From Undibacterium cyanobacteriorum (lineage in GTDB: Bacteria; Pseudomonadota; Gammaproteobacteria; Burkholderiales; Burkholderiaceae_D), in assembly GCF_031326225.1 (NCBI RefSeq), contig NZ_CP133720.1:806001-870000 (forward strand): a stretch of 64,000 nucleotides of DNA, in the 5' to 3' direction. Positions 15,113-24,016 of this stretch are shown here, piece by piece (position 1 is the stretch's first letter; each line of letters begins with the position of its first letter). A program made the translations under genes and the position numbers. Under the pieces are notes generated by a model. That model saw only the letters and a program-made list of their open reading frames with translations. It had not been told where the DNA came from and searched no databases.

Positions 15113-17731
15113 ATGACATTGAAATACAGTATTCCCATTCAAGGCATGACCTGCGCATCCTGTGTTGCGCGGGTTGAACGTGTCCTGCAAAAGCTGCCTG
15201 GAGTGCAAACAGTCGCAGTAAATTTGGCGACTGAAAAAGCGCAAATTGAAGGTGATTTTGAGTTGGATGCCGCTATTGCCAGTGTGCGCAAAGCAGGCTA
15301 TGAGGTACCAACGCAAGTGCTCGATTTGGCGATTTCTGAGATGACTTGCGCTTCGTGTGTCGGACGAGTCGAGAAGGTCCTGCGGCGTCAGGTGGGTGTG
15401 CTTTCTGCGACGGTGAATTTGGCAACCGAGCGTGCACGTATAGAAGTGCTGCAAGGTTTTGACGTCAAAGCAAGTCTCGATGCCTGCCAACGCGCGGGAT
15501 ATCCAGCCCGCCTGATCGAAGACCAGGTACCGGATATCGCCACCAAATTTGCACAAGCCGAAGTGCACACTACACCACCTTGGCAGATCTATCTGGGTTT
15601 CGCATTAAGTGTTCCTTTAATGGCGCCCATGTTATTGAGCCCTTTTGGAATTGATTGGATGATCTCCGGTTGGTGGCAGTGGGCCTTGGCGACACCAGTT
15701 CAAGTTCTGCTTGGTGCGCGCTTTTACCGTGGCGCATTTCGAGCGGTGTTGGCGGGTAGTGGCAATATGGATTTGTTGGTCGCGCTCGGCACTAGTTCGG
15801 CATATGGACTGTCGCTGTATTTGCTGTTGACGCAACAAGCACACGTGTCACATGGCATGTTGCATCTGTATTTTGAATCGTCGGCTGTCGTCATCACTTT
15901 GGTGTGGTTTGGTAAATGGTTAGAAACCAGAGCGAAGGCGCAAACAGTGTCCGCTTTACGCGCTTTGGAAACACTACGACCAAGTACAGCCTTGGTAAGA
16001 CGCGGTGGAGTTGATCAAGAGGTGGCGCTGAATCAGATTGAAGTTGGTGATATCTTGGTCTTGCGGCCTGGCGCGCGACTTGCCGTTGATGGGGAAGTAG
16101 TGGAAGGAGAAAGTCATTGTGATGAGTCAATGCTAACGGGCGAAAGTTTGCCGGTGGCGAAGTCGAGTGGCGCGCGGGTCTATGCTGGAACGGTGAACGG
16201 AGAGGGCTTGATGCTCGTCAAAGCGCAAGGTCTCGGTGCCAATAGTATGCTGGCGCAGATCATACGTATGGTGGAAGAAGCGCAAGCAGTGAAGGCGCCC
16301 ATTCAAGCCTTGGTCGATAAAATTAGCGCTGTATTCGTGCCGGTGGTTTTGTTGGTTTCCTTGATTACCTTTGCCGTATGGTTATGGCTCACTGGTGATT
16401 GGCAAACGGCCATCATGAACGCGGTCGCGGTGCAAGTCATCGCTTGCCCCTGTGCCTTAGGGTTGGCGACACCTGCAGCGATGATGGTTGGCACTGGTGT
16501 TGCAGCACGCTTTGGGATCTTGATCAAAGATGCGCAGGCTTTGGAACTCGCGCATCGGATTGATACGGTCTGCTTCGACAAAACGGGGACACTCACACAG
16601 GGCAAACCAAGTTTGAAAAAAATCGAACTGTCACCGACATGGTCGGGTGATCAAGCGGAATTTCTGCGTTTGGCCGCTGTGGTTCAACAGCATAGTGATC
16701 ATCCACTTGCGACCGCGGTGATGCATGCTTTTCAAAGTCTTGTTCAAAATCCTGAGCGCAAAGATGATGGAATGAACGATCAAATGGATGTTCACGATAA
16801 TGAAAATAACCAAGAACAAAACCAAGAACAAAAAGACACAGCATCTTCAAGTACGCCGACCGAGTTAAGTGCGAATGTGATGGAGGCGAAGGCGATTGCA
16901 GGGCGGGGTGCAATGGCCAAAGAATCTATCGTCGAGAATGGTAAGCCAATAGGCGTGCGTCAGATTTATCTGGGCAATGCGGCTCTCATGCATAGCCTTG
17001 CAGTGAGCGATACACAAATGACGGCGCTTCAAGCGGTAGTTGAGCGTGCGCAAGAGGCGGGTCATACGGTTTCTTATTTGGCCTGTATTGAGACGACTGA
17101 AGGGAATAATGACACCCACGATGATGCCTCCACTGATGCCCATCCTGATTGCCATACTGAGGCGCAGTTATTAGGGGTGTTGGTGTTTGGTGATCTGATC
17201 AAAGAGACGGCTGTTGCAGCGAGCCAAGCGCTGCACCATATGGGCTTAAAACTGGTGTTGATTAGTGGTGACAATCGTGGAGCGGCAAATGTGGTCGCGC
17301 AAGCTTTGGCGATTGATCAAGTACATGCGCAAGTGATGCCATCGGAAAAATCGCACATTATTCAAGCCCTACAAAAAGAAGGTCGTCAAGTGGCGATGGT
17401 GGGCGACGGCATTAACGATGCACCAGCTTTGGCAGCAGCTAATGTGGGTATTGCTATGTCGACTGGCACTGATGTCGCCATGCATGTTGCAGGAATCACT
17501 TTGATGCGCGGCGATCCCTATATGGTTGCGGCCGCGATCGACATCTCGAAAGCGACTTATCGTAAGATTCAACAAAATTTGATGTGGGCATTTCTCTATA
17601 ACGTGGTCGGCATTCCTTTGGCGGCCCTAGGCTATTTGAACCCGATGATTGCGGGAGCCGCGATGGCGATGTCGAGCGTGAGCGTGATTAGTAATGCCTT
17701 GCTATTGCGGCGCTGGAAGCCTCGCTCTTGA
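15113..17731 (+). CDS. copA: Copper-translocating P1B-type ATPase with two HMA domains
   Basis: An 872-residue Cu(I)-exporting ATPase in the inner membrane. Two N-terminal metal-binding domains carry MTCASC (Cys14/Cys17 and Cys79/Cys82). The transmembrane metal site CPC is at residues 445-447, the phosphorylated Asp489 is in DKTGTLTQG, the nucleotide-domain His is in HSDHPLA, and the hinge is GDGINDAP. Two low-complexity, acidic and Asn/Gln/His-rich insertions (about residues 547-587 and 659-682) make the cytoplasmic ATP-binding region longer than usual. They may be flexible loops or extra metal-buffering segments. A strong terminator follows. The divergent copper chaperone supports a copper-detoxification role. 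Confidence 0.95.
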   Translation: MTLKYSIPIQGMTCASCVARVERVLQKLPGVQTVAVNLATEKAQIEGDFELDAAIASVRKAGYEVPTQVLDLAISEMTCASCVGRVEKVLRRQVGVLSATVNLATERARIEVLQGFDVKASLDACQRAGYPARLIEDQVPDIATKFAQAEVHTTPPWQIYLGFALSVPLMAPMLLSPFGIDWMISGWWQWALATPVQVLLGARFYRGAFRAVLAGSGNMDLLVALGTSSAYGLSLYLLLTQQAHVSHGMLHLYFESSAVVITLVWFGKWLETRAKAQTVSALRALETLRPSTALVRRGGVDQEVALNQIEVGDILVLRPGARLAVDGEVVEGESHCDESMLTGESLPVAKSSGARVYAGTVNGEGLMLVKAQGLGANSMLAQIIRMVEEAQAVKAPIQALVDKISAVFVPVVLLVSLITFAVWLWLTGDWQTAIMNAVAVQVIACPCALGLATPAAMMVGTGVAARFGILIKDAQALELAHRIDTVCFDKTGTLTQGKPSLKKIELSPTWSGDQAEFLRLAAVVQQHSDHPLATAVMHAFQSLVQNPERKDDGMNDQMDVHDNENNQEQNQEQKDTASSSTPTELSANVMEAKAIAGRGAMAKESIVENGKPIGVRQIYLGNAALMHSLAVSDTQMTALQAVVERAQEAGHTVSYLACIETTEGNNDTHDDASTDAHPDCHTEAQLLGVLVFGDLIKETAVAASQALHHMGLKLVLISGDNRGAANVVAQALAIDQVHAQVMPSEKSHIIQALQKEGRQVAMVGDGINDAPALAAANVGIAMSTGTDVAMHVAGITLMRGDPYMVAAAIDISKATYRKIQQNLMWAFLYNVVGIPLAALGYLNPMIAGAAMAMSSVSVISNALLLRRWKPRS

Positions 17732-17750
17732 AATACTTCAGATGTGAGAT

Positions 17751-17788
17751 AAGGCCTGCAACGAAATTTCGTGCAGGCCTTTTTTTTG
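17751..17788 (+). terminator. Rho-independent terminator of copA
   Basis: AAGGCCTGCA pairs with TGCAGGCCTT around a short loop that itself pairs (CGAAATTTCG), followed by eight Ts. It could also serve the convergent LacI-family gene. Confidence 0.95.
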
Positions 17789-17814
17789 CGCAAAAGGAGT
17801 GTAGTTGAGACGCC

Positions 17815-18834
17815 TTAGCGTATGCGTCGCGTTGTTTCGCGGACGATGAGTTCCAACGGCGGAATACTGGTCTCGACGGCCTCTCCGTTGATTAAATGGA
17901 GTAATGAGTTGGTGGCGATGCGCCCGATGTCATACAGCGGTTGGCGTATGGTGGTGAGTGGAGGCGTCGTGTACGAGGAACCGGGTAAGTCATCGAAGCC
18001 GACTAAAGAAATATCGTCGGGCACGCGGATTCCTTTTCGATACAACGAAAGGCGCGCACCGTAGGCGCTCAAATCATTGGCCGCACATACGGCCGTAAAT
18101 TGCTGCTGCGTTTCGAATAAGTGATTGATGGCACGCATACCGCTACTCTCATGAAAGTCGCCTTCGACGACGATCTTAGGATCATAGGAAATGTCGGCTT
18201 CTTGCAAGGCGCGTTTGTATCCCGCGAGACGTTCAATCGCATCGCAATTATTCGCTGGGCCAGTGATGAAAGCGATGCGTCGATGACCGAGCTCGATCAA
18301 GTGCCGCACGGCCAACCAACCGCCATATTCATTGTCGAGCTTAAAGCCCAAGGCCCTTTGTGTTTGTATCGAACGACCAGTTGAAACGATGGGGCGGTGC
18401 TCGGAAAACTGTAAGACGGATTCATCGGTGATACGACCTGACAGCAAAATAATGCCGTCGACTTTGCGCGCCAATAAGAGGCGAATCCGATCCACTTCTT
18501 CCGCCGCATTCCAGTGACCGCTGACAATGACGGAAGCATAGCCAGTGCCTTTCAGCGCTTCATCAATGCCATGCAGGGTTTCATCGAAGAAGGGAGAGGA
18601 AATATCTTGCACCACGATGCCAATCGTCATGGAGCGGCCACGTTTGAGACTTTGCGCCATAGGATTGGGTGCGAAATTCATCTTGGCAATCGCATCCATC
18701 ACGGACTGCCGTTTCTCATCAGAGACTTTGGCCGTGCCATTCAAGATACGCGAAACCGTGCTCGGCGAAACGCCAGCGAGTCGGGCGACATCGATTAAGG
18801 TGGTTGGATTGTCGTTGGAATGATGTTCGCTCAA
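17815..18834 (-). CDS. LacI-family transcriptional regulator of the sugar locus
   Basis: A 339-residue repressor with the LacI HTH at its N-terminus (TLIDVARLAGVSPSTVSRIL, hinge helix NPMAQSLKRGR) and a periplasmic-binding-protein-like effector domain beginning TIGIVVQDISSPFF and ending in the FDDLPGSSYTTPPLTTIRQP region. The start is TTG, with AGGTG 9 bases upstream; no ATG fits. A near-palindromic operator 16 bp before the start suggests autoregulation. The same motif occurs twice at the promoter of the TonB receptor gene, so this protein probably represses the halogenase/TonB/beta-glucosidase/MFS locus until a sugar or glycoside binds. Confidence 0.92.
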   Translation of the reverse strand: MSEHHSNDNPTTLIDVARLAGVSPSTVSRILNGTAKVSDEKRQSVMDAIAKMNFAPNPMAQSLKRGRSMTIGIVVQDISSPFFDETLHGIDEALKGTGYASVIVSGHWNAAEEVDRIRLLLARKVDGIILLSGRITDESVLQFSEHRPIVSTGRSIQTQRALGFKLDNEYGGWLAVRHLIELGHRRIAFITGPANNCDAIERLAGYKRALQEADISYDPKIVVEGDFHESSGMRAINHLFETQQQFTAVCAANDLSAYGARLSLYRKGIRVPDDISLVGFDDLPGSSYTTPPLTTIRQPLYDIGRIATNSLLHLINGEAVETSIPPLELIVRETTRRIR

Positions 18835-18850
18835 AGGATCACCTAGCGTG

Positions 18851-18864
18851 TGAAAAGGTTTTCA
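18851..18864. promoter_or_regulatory. LacI-type operator upstream of the lacI-family gene
   Basis: TGAAAAGGTTTTCA matches the 14-bp operators at 20892 and 20913 except for one central base. It sits 16 bp before the regulator start codon, where binding would block its own transcription. Confidence 0.8.
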
Positions 18865-19003
18865 ATTAGACAAGGAGCATAGCATAGTTTGCTGGCCGGA
18901 CTAAGCAAACTGCATGCCGCATAAGATGTGTTGATGGACGTTAAGCTTCGCCTTGCTTGTGCCAATGAAGCTGAGGCGTACGCTAACGGTCACTGGCGAT
19001 ACG

Positions 19004-20599
19004 TTACGCATATGAAATCGTTTTCTTCGGTATTGATACTTGCTCGGCCTTTTCACATAGAAACTGAATGTATTGTCGATGATCTGGCAAATCTGCTACT
19101 GCCCGTTCGCTCATCGCCGCAATACCGGCGAATTCTTGCTCCGCTAATACCAGTTTGTTGGCATCGATCGCACTGGGATGTAGCTGAGTGGGGTAGTGCA
19201 TGCCGTACAGGACATATTGCCAGCTGGAGGTCGGGTACATTTCTAGATCACTGTTGAAATCAAGTCGGTGTGGTGGTCTATGCTTCCATAGTGCGAGTTT
19301 GTCACGCAAGCTCGAGGGTATGGTGGCGATGTCCGCATTGTCGATCCAGAAACGATGGTCACGACGTTGGCTGATGCAATAGTGCAGTTTGATGAAGTCG
19401 ACGATGCGCTCGTAGCGTTGCGACATGTGGTGGTTGAAATGTTGGGCACACAAATCGAACTCACCGTTGAAGGGGAATAAATAAGCCAGCAAATAAGTGG
19501 CGGCTTCTACCAAACCAATGCCGGACGCTTCCAAGGGTTCAAGGAAGCCACCCGATAGGCCAATCGCCACGCAATTCTTGATCCATGGGCGCGGTCGATA
19601 ACCGAGTTGTAATTCCAAGAGGCGCGGCTTGAACTCCACTGCCTCGTCTTGTAGATAGTCACGTAGCACTCGCTCGGCGCACGCTTGATCAGTGTGGCGG
19701 CTTGAGTAAACATAGCCCACGCCACGTCGATCTTGTAAGCCAATATCCCAGATCCATCCGGCCTCTTGTGCGGTAGAGATGGTGTAAGACGCGATCGGAG
19801 TTTGAGCGTGAGGATAGGGGACTTGAATCGCCAGTGCACGATCAACAAAAAGGGTATCGCTCACACTGTGAAATTCGGATTGCAAGGCTTGACCGATCAG
19901 ACGTGCGCGAAAGCCTGTGCAGTCGATATACAGATCCGCTTTCAACGCGCCCTGTTCGTGCGTATGCACAGCATCAATCGCACCTTCTCGATCGAGTTCA
20001 ACGCGGTGCACATTGCCAAGCAGATGTTGTACGCCCAAGTTCTTCGCGTGTTTGGCCAGTAGCTTGGCGAATAATGCCGCATCAAAGTGATAGGCGTAAT
20101 TCATGGGGCCGAGGAAGTCGCCATCGCTACTACGCTTAGGAGCACGATACGCATCAGCAATGCGTTTTTGCATGCTGACAGCTTGTGCAAACGGCATTCC
20201 TTTTGGAGCGATACCTTGTAACCAATAGGGAAGGAGTTCGGGCGTGCCTTGACGTTGACTTGGTTGATTGAACGGATGGAAGTAGTGCCTTGCGCTATCC
20301 TGCTGCGACTTTGAATGATGAGGTTCGTGCAGCCAGTGGTCGAAGCGTATGCCTTGCTTAAAAGTCGCTTGGCACTCACGCACAAATTGCGCCTCATCGA
20401 TGCCAATCGCAGCGAGAGTACCTCGGATCGATGGGAAGCTTCCTTCGCCGACGCCGATGATGCCAATCTCAGGTGATTCCACCAAGCGAATCTGGATGCC
20501 ATGGCTGTGCTTACTACCCAACTGCTTCGCAAGAAAGGCTGCGCATAACCAACCAGCGGTACCGCCACCAACAATCAAAATGTTTTTTACTGCGCTCAT
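19004..20599 (-). CDS. Flavin-dependent tryptophan-halogenase-like protein
   Basis: A 531-residue protein of the flavin-dependent halogenase family. The FAD-binding NILIVGGGTAGW is at the N-terminus. The Lys equivalent to PrnA Lys79 is present as Lys81 in ATFKQGIRF, and the Glu equivalent to PrnA Glu346 lies in GGFLEPLEASGIG. The signature WxWxIP reads GWIWDIG, so the Pro is replaced by Gly. I start at MSAVKN (GATGGAAGC just upstream); 55 further open codons are unlikely to be translated. It lies between the LacI regulator and the TonB receptor of a sugar locus. Family members in such loci have no settled substrate, so chlorination or bromination is possible but not shown. No flavin reductase gene is nearby. 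Confidence 0.88.
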   Translation of the reverse strand: MSAVKNILIVGGGTAGWLCAAFLAKQLGSKHSHGIQIRLVESPEIGIIGVGEGSFPSIRGTLAAIGIDEAQFVRECQATFKQGIRFDHWLHEPHHSKSQQDSARHYFHPFNQPSQRQGTPELLPYWLQGIAPKGMPFAQAVSMQKRIADAYRAPKRSSDGDFLGPMNYAYHFDAALFAKLLAKHAKNLGVQHLLGNVHRVELDREGAIDAVHTHEQGALKADLYIDCTGFRARLIGQALQSEFHSVSDTLFVDRALAIQVPYPHAQTPIASYTISTAQEAGWIWDIGLQDRRGVGYVYSSRHTDQACAERVLRDYLQDEAVEFKPRLLELQLGYRPRPWIKNCVAIGLSGGFLEPLEASGIGLVEAATYLLAYLFPFNGEFDLCAQHFNHHMSQRYERIVDFIKLHYCISQRRDHRFWIDNADIATIPSSLRDKLALWKHRPPHRLDFNSDLEMYPTSSWQYVLYGMHYPTQLHPSAIDANKLVLAEQEFAGIAAMSERAVADLPDHRQYIQFLCEKAEQVSIPKKTISYA

Positions 20600-20862
20600 G
20601 TTTGCTTCCATCCTCAAGGTGATAGTGTGTTTGGCGATGGCTCTAGGTGGGGCTTTTTCCGTGCCTTTTGTCGCGAGAGTTAAACCGCATTTTCCGCAAT
20701 TTTGTGTGTTGCGCACCACACGCAACATCGCTTCCAACTCCTTTTCGTGCCGACAGAAATTCATTCTTAAAGGCGATTCTTAGAGTACTTGCAGCGACGC
20801 GGTCATTTTCTAAAAATTGCATACCACTTTGCGTTGGAACTAAAAAACTTTTACAAAATTGG

Positions 20863-20892
20863 TTGACATCGCGAAAAACTGAAATGTATCAT
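20863..20892 (+). promoter_or_regulatory. Sigma-70 promoter of the TonB receptor operon
   Basis: TTGACA (20863-20868) and TATCAT (20887-20892) are separated by 18 bp and point toward the TonB receptor. The first LacI operator overlaps the end of the -10 box and the start site, a classic repression geometry. Confidence 0.85.
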
Positions 20893-20926
20893 GAAAACGT
20901 TTTCATGTGACGTGAAAACGTTTTCA
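20891..20926. promoter_or_regulatory. Pair of perfect LacI-type operators
   Basis: The 14-bp perfect palindrome TGAAAACGTTTTCA occurs at 20892-20905 (extended to 16 bp by flanking A/T) and again at 20913-20926. The centres are 21 bp apart, two helical turns, so two repressor dimers would sit on the same face. The central CG and AAAA/TTTT arms are typical of LacI/GalR-family sites. Confidence 0.93.
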
Positions 20927-21361
20927 AATGAATTTATCGTGGTTTTAGGTGGCTTTCCACATGGAAAATGCGGCAAAACGCCATTTCACGAGAGTTTGAA
21001 GCCCTGCAGCATCAAGTAGCACTAAGTAGCACCAAGTCCAAAGCCGAGCGATCCAAGGCGAGTTTGGTGATGCATTGATGAAGATGTATGGCGCACAAAG
21101 AAAACGTTGAGCTCCGGGAAGCGAACCACAAGTGGAAAAAGAAGCTGTCAAAAAAGAGTCGACTAAAAAGGGCCGGCCACAAAGTGCTAACCCATAGTGC
21201 AGAGTGAACGGCAAGCTTGAACGATGAGGGGGCATGGAATTGAAAGACGCCGCCATCAATCGCTCAAGTCATAAGAGTAGCGGAGTGTGAGCGTTCTCAT
21301 GGGTAGCGTGAACGAAGCCTGCCGTAAGACAAGATGAAAAATTTATCCAACTGGAGACAAA
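20927..21361 (+). other. Long untranslated leader of the TonB receptor mRNA
   Basis: If transcription starts near 20899, the leader is about 460 bases. It holds no supported ORF and no RNA family I recognise. A short direct repeat (AAGTAGCAC twice, about 21010-21030) is the only repeat seen. Leaders this long before TonB receptor genes can host small-RNA or riboswitch control, but nothing here proves it. Confidence 0.5.
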
Positions 21362-23818
21362 ATGAAAAACCTGGCAACAAAAGTAGGTCCACAAACGAGT
21401 CCACAAATAAGCCGGCGCGCAAGCACCCCCATTCAACTTGCCGTCATGGTCTTGGTGGCAGGCCTCGGTAGTGCCCAAGCGCAAAACGCTAGCACCACAC
21501 CCAGCAGCGATACTGCTAAAACTTCAGCGACCAGCTCGAACTCAGATGCAAAATCCACCACCATTCAAGAGGTGTTGGTGACAGGTACCAAGCGTACAAC
21601 TTCGCTACAAAAAACACCGGTCGCGATTACCGCGATCAATTCAGCAGCTTTGGAAGATGCCCATGTTCAAACTTTGCTCGATGTCGTTAGTTTAGTCCCG
21701 AGCTTTCAAGCAACTGGCCAGGGTGACCACGGTGTGATTACCATGACTTTGCGTGGTGTGGGTAACGATAGCGCGAAAACAGAATATGCCGATCCTGAAG
21801 TCGCTTCGTTTGTTGACGGCATTTATTCACCGCGCCCAGAAGGTGCGACCGCTTTGTTATTCGACCTCGATGCGATTGAAGTTTTGCGTGGTCCACAAGG
21901 TACTCTGTGGGGACGTAATTCCACCGTCGGCGCCGTTAATATGCAAACCGCAAAACCGGTGTTAGGCAAACAAAGTGGTAGCGTAGAAGCGGGTCTCGGT
22001 AGCTACAATCGCTTAGGCGGCCGCGCTGCTTTTAATCTCCCGATTAGCGATACTGCGGCAATGCGGGTCGCTTTTGTGCATGAACAACATGATGGTTATG
22101 TCGATTATCAGACCTTGCCTGTGATTCCATTGGCGAGTCAAAAAGCGGCTTTCGTCGCTGGCGGCGGTAAGATTGCCGACTTCCAGCCGATTAACCCCAA
22201 CTTGTTCGTTAATGGTGGCCCTAAATATAACGCGCAAGATCAAACAGCAGTGCGTTTGAGTTTGCTATGGCAGATCACTCCAGACTTGAAGTGGAATGTC
22301 GCTTACGAAAAATTTGCTGATCGCGGTACGCCAAGCATGAACCTGATGCAGAGCCCTCGTGCGGGACAAAAGTTGTGGTCTGCATTGATTGACACCGCGC
22401 CATTCGTGCAGCGTGATACTGATTCTTTGCGCAGCCGCCTCGACTACAAAGTCAGTAATGATGTGAGTTTGTCGTACATTGCAGGGGTTTCTAAATTCAG
22501 CGGTTCTTCGAACTTCGATCAAGATGGTGGTGTCGCCATTCCAACCAGTTTTGCCACTGGCGCTGGCTATCAAGCCAATAACACCGTCTCCTCGAATTAC
22601 TTTAACTACAGCCATGAGCTTGAGCTGCAGTCAGTCGGCAAGCGTGAGGTCGATTGGCAACTTGGTTTGTACTATGCGGCAGAGCGCAATGATATCCGTT
22701 TCGATATTCCGATCTTCAATGGCACTCAACAAGGAACAGTTGGCTGGCAGGGTTCTTTCATCCAACCGAAAGAGACGGTTGCATCGAGTGCGGCCTTTGG
22801 ACAAGCCACATGGAATGTTGATGATGCATTGCATTTGACAGGTGGCTTGCGTTACACCTCCGACAAACGTACCAATGTGGGCGGCAATGGGTATACCTGG
22901 AATTACGATGCGACAGTGCCGCAAGTGCCTTTGAATCCGAATATCGATCCACGCATTCCTGGACAAGGTTATAGCCCAGGTAAGCCATCCAACGACGGTG
23001 AATTTACCGGAAGTAAAGTGACTGGCTTATTGCGTTTAGGTTATGACATCGACAAAAACAATATGCTCTACACCAGCGTTGCGACAGGATATAAATCCGG
23101 CGGTTTGCAGGACGGTGGCAAGACTTATGGCGCAGAGACCCTGACGAACTATGAGCTCGGCACCAAGAGCACCTTCTTGGACGGTAGCCTGCGCATTAAC
23201 AATGCGATTTACTACACCAATTTCAAGGACTTCCAGTTTAGTGCGCCAGTCACGAATCCAGATGGTACACGTGGCTTGGCAACCAGCAATGCTGAAGGTG
23301 CCAAGATCAAAGGTTTTGAATCTGAGATCGCTGCACGTTTGAGCCCGGATGACCGCCTCAATATCACTTTGGCTTTCACGAGTGCGGTATTGGGCAAGTT
23401 GATCGGTGGTACCAACGATTACGCTTTGCCAAAATGTACCGTGCCGGGTATCAGTACCTGCTTGGATGTGACCGGAAATACAATGCCACACGCACCGAAA
23501 TTTGCGACTCAAATTCAATACCAACACATCTTCCATTTGCCAGAAGGCGGCACTTTGGTACCCCGTGTGAGCTTCCATTACGAGACTGAAAGTTGGTTGA
23601 GTGTCTTCAATCTCGGCGAAGGCGATAAGCAGAAAGCCTACACCCGCGCTGATCTGGGTTTGCGTTATGAATCGAGCAAAGGCTGGTGGAGTGATTTCTT
23701 TGTGCGTAATGTCGGTAACAACAATATCAAAACAAGCGCCGGGAATGCTGGTGGTGCTTGGGTGGCGCAATATCTGCCACCGCGTACTGTCGGCGTCAAT
23801 ATTGGCTACAACTTCTAA
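21362..23818 (+). CDS. TonB-dependent outer-membrane receptor (sugar locus)
   Basis: An 818-residue receptor with a long signal peptide (cleavage near residue 40, after GLGSAQA). A TonB-box-like segment (IQEVLVTGTKR) precedes the plug domain (TPVAITAINSAALED, LRGVGNDSAK, IEVLRGPQGTLWGRNSTVGAVN) and a C-terminal 22-strand barrel ending in VGVNIGYNF with terminal Phe. GGAG precedes the ATG. It lies downstream of a promoter with two LacI operators and upstream of a GH1 glycosidase and an MFS transporter. It most likely imports a glycoside or oligosaccharide across the outer membrane, energised by TonB-ExbBD encoded elsewhere. Confidence 0.95.
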   Translation: MKNLATKVGPQTSPQISRRASTPIQLAVMVLVAGLGSAQAQNASTTPSSDTAKTSATSSNSDAKSTTIQEVLVTGTKRTTSLQKTPVAITAINSAALEDAHVQTLLDVVSLVPSFQATGQGDHGVITMTLRGVGNDSAKTEYADPEVASFVDGIYSPRPEGATALLFDLDAIEVLRGPQGTLWGRNSTVGAVNMQTAKPVLGKQSGSVEAGLGSYNRLGGRAAFNLPISDTAAMRVAFVHEQHDGYVDYQTLPVIPLASQKAAFVAGGGKIADFQPINPNLFVNGGPKYNAQDQTAVRLSLLWQITPDLKWNVAYEKFADRGTPSMNLMQSPRAGQKLWSALIDTAPFVQRDTDSLRSRLDYKVSNDVSLSYIAGVSKFSGSSNFDQDGGVAIPTSFATGAGYQANNTVSSNYFNYSHELELQSVGKREVDWQLGLYYAAERNDIRFDIPIFNGTQQGTVGWQGSFIQPKETVASSAAFGQATWNVDDALHLTGGLRYTSDKRTNVGGNGYTWNYDATVPQVPLNPNIDPRIPGQGYSPGKPSNDGEFTGSKVTGLLRLGYDIDKNNMLYTSVATGYKSGGLQDGGKTYGAETLTNYELGTKSTFLDGSLRINNAIYYTNFKDFQFSAPVTNPDGTRGLATSNAEGAKIKGFESEIAARLSPDDRLNITLAFTSAVLGKLIGGTNDYALPKCTVPGISTCLDVTGNTMPHAPKFATQIQYQHIFHLPEGGTLVPRVSFHYETESWLSVFNLGEGDKQKAYTRADLGLRYESSKGWWSDFFVRNVGNNNIKTSAGNAGGAWVAQYLPPRTVGVNIGYNF

Positions 23819-24016
23819 ACCAGAAAGGCGAGAGTCACCTGTTCAACCATGAAGCTTGATGGTGACGGGTGGGCTACTCGATGTTTTGGTGGGGCGGGGC
23901 TTCCTTCTTGGAGGGAGTCCACCCAACTTTCTTAGCTTTATCTCTTACCTGTTTTTTACTTGTCTCTAACCTATCTTTTACCAATAGCGATCGTATTGAA
24001 CGATGGCTTGGATACT

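Noticed and set aside
23036..23770. 244-codon frame antisense to the sugar-locus TonB receptor
   Set aside because: Fully inside a well-supported receptor gene; no start signal or recognisable protein.
23834..23866. GTCACC/GGTGAC hairpin after the TonB receptor gene
   Set aside because: No U tract and several alternative pairings; may be mRNA 3' structure but is not a clear terminator.
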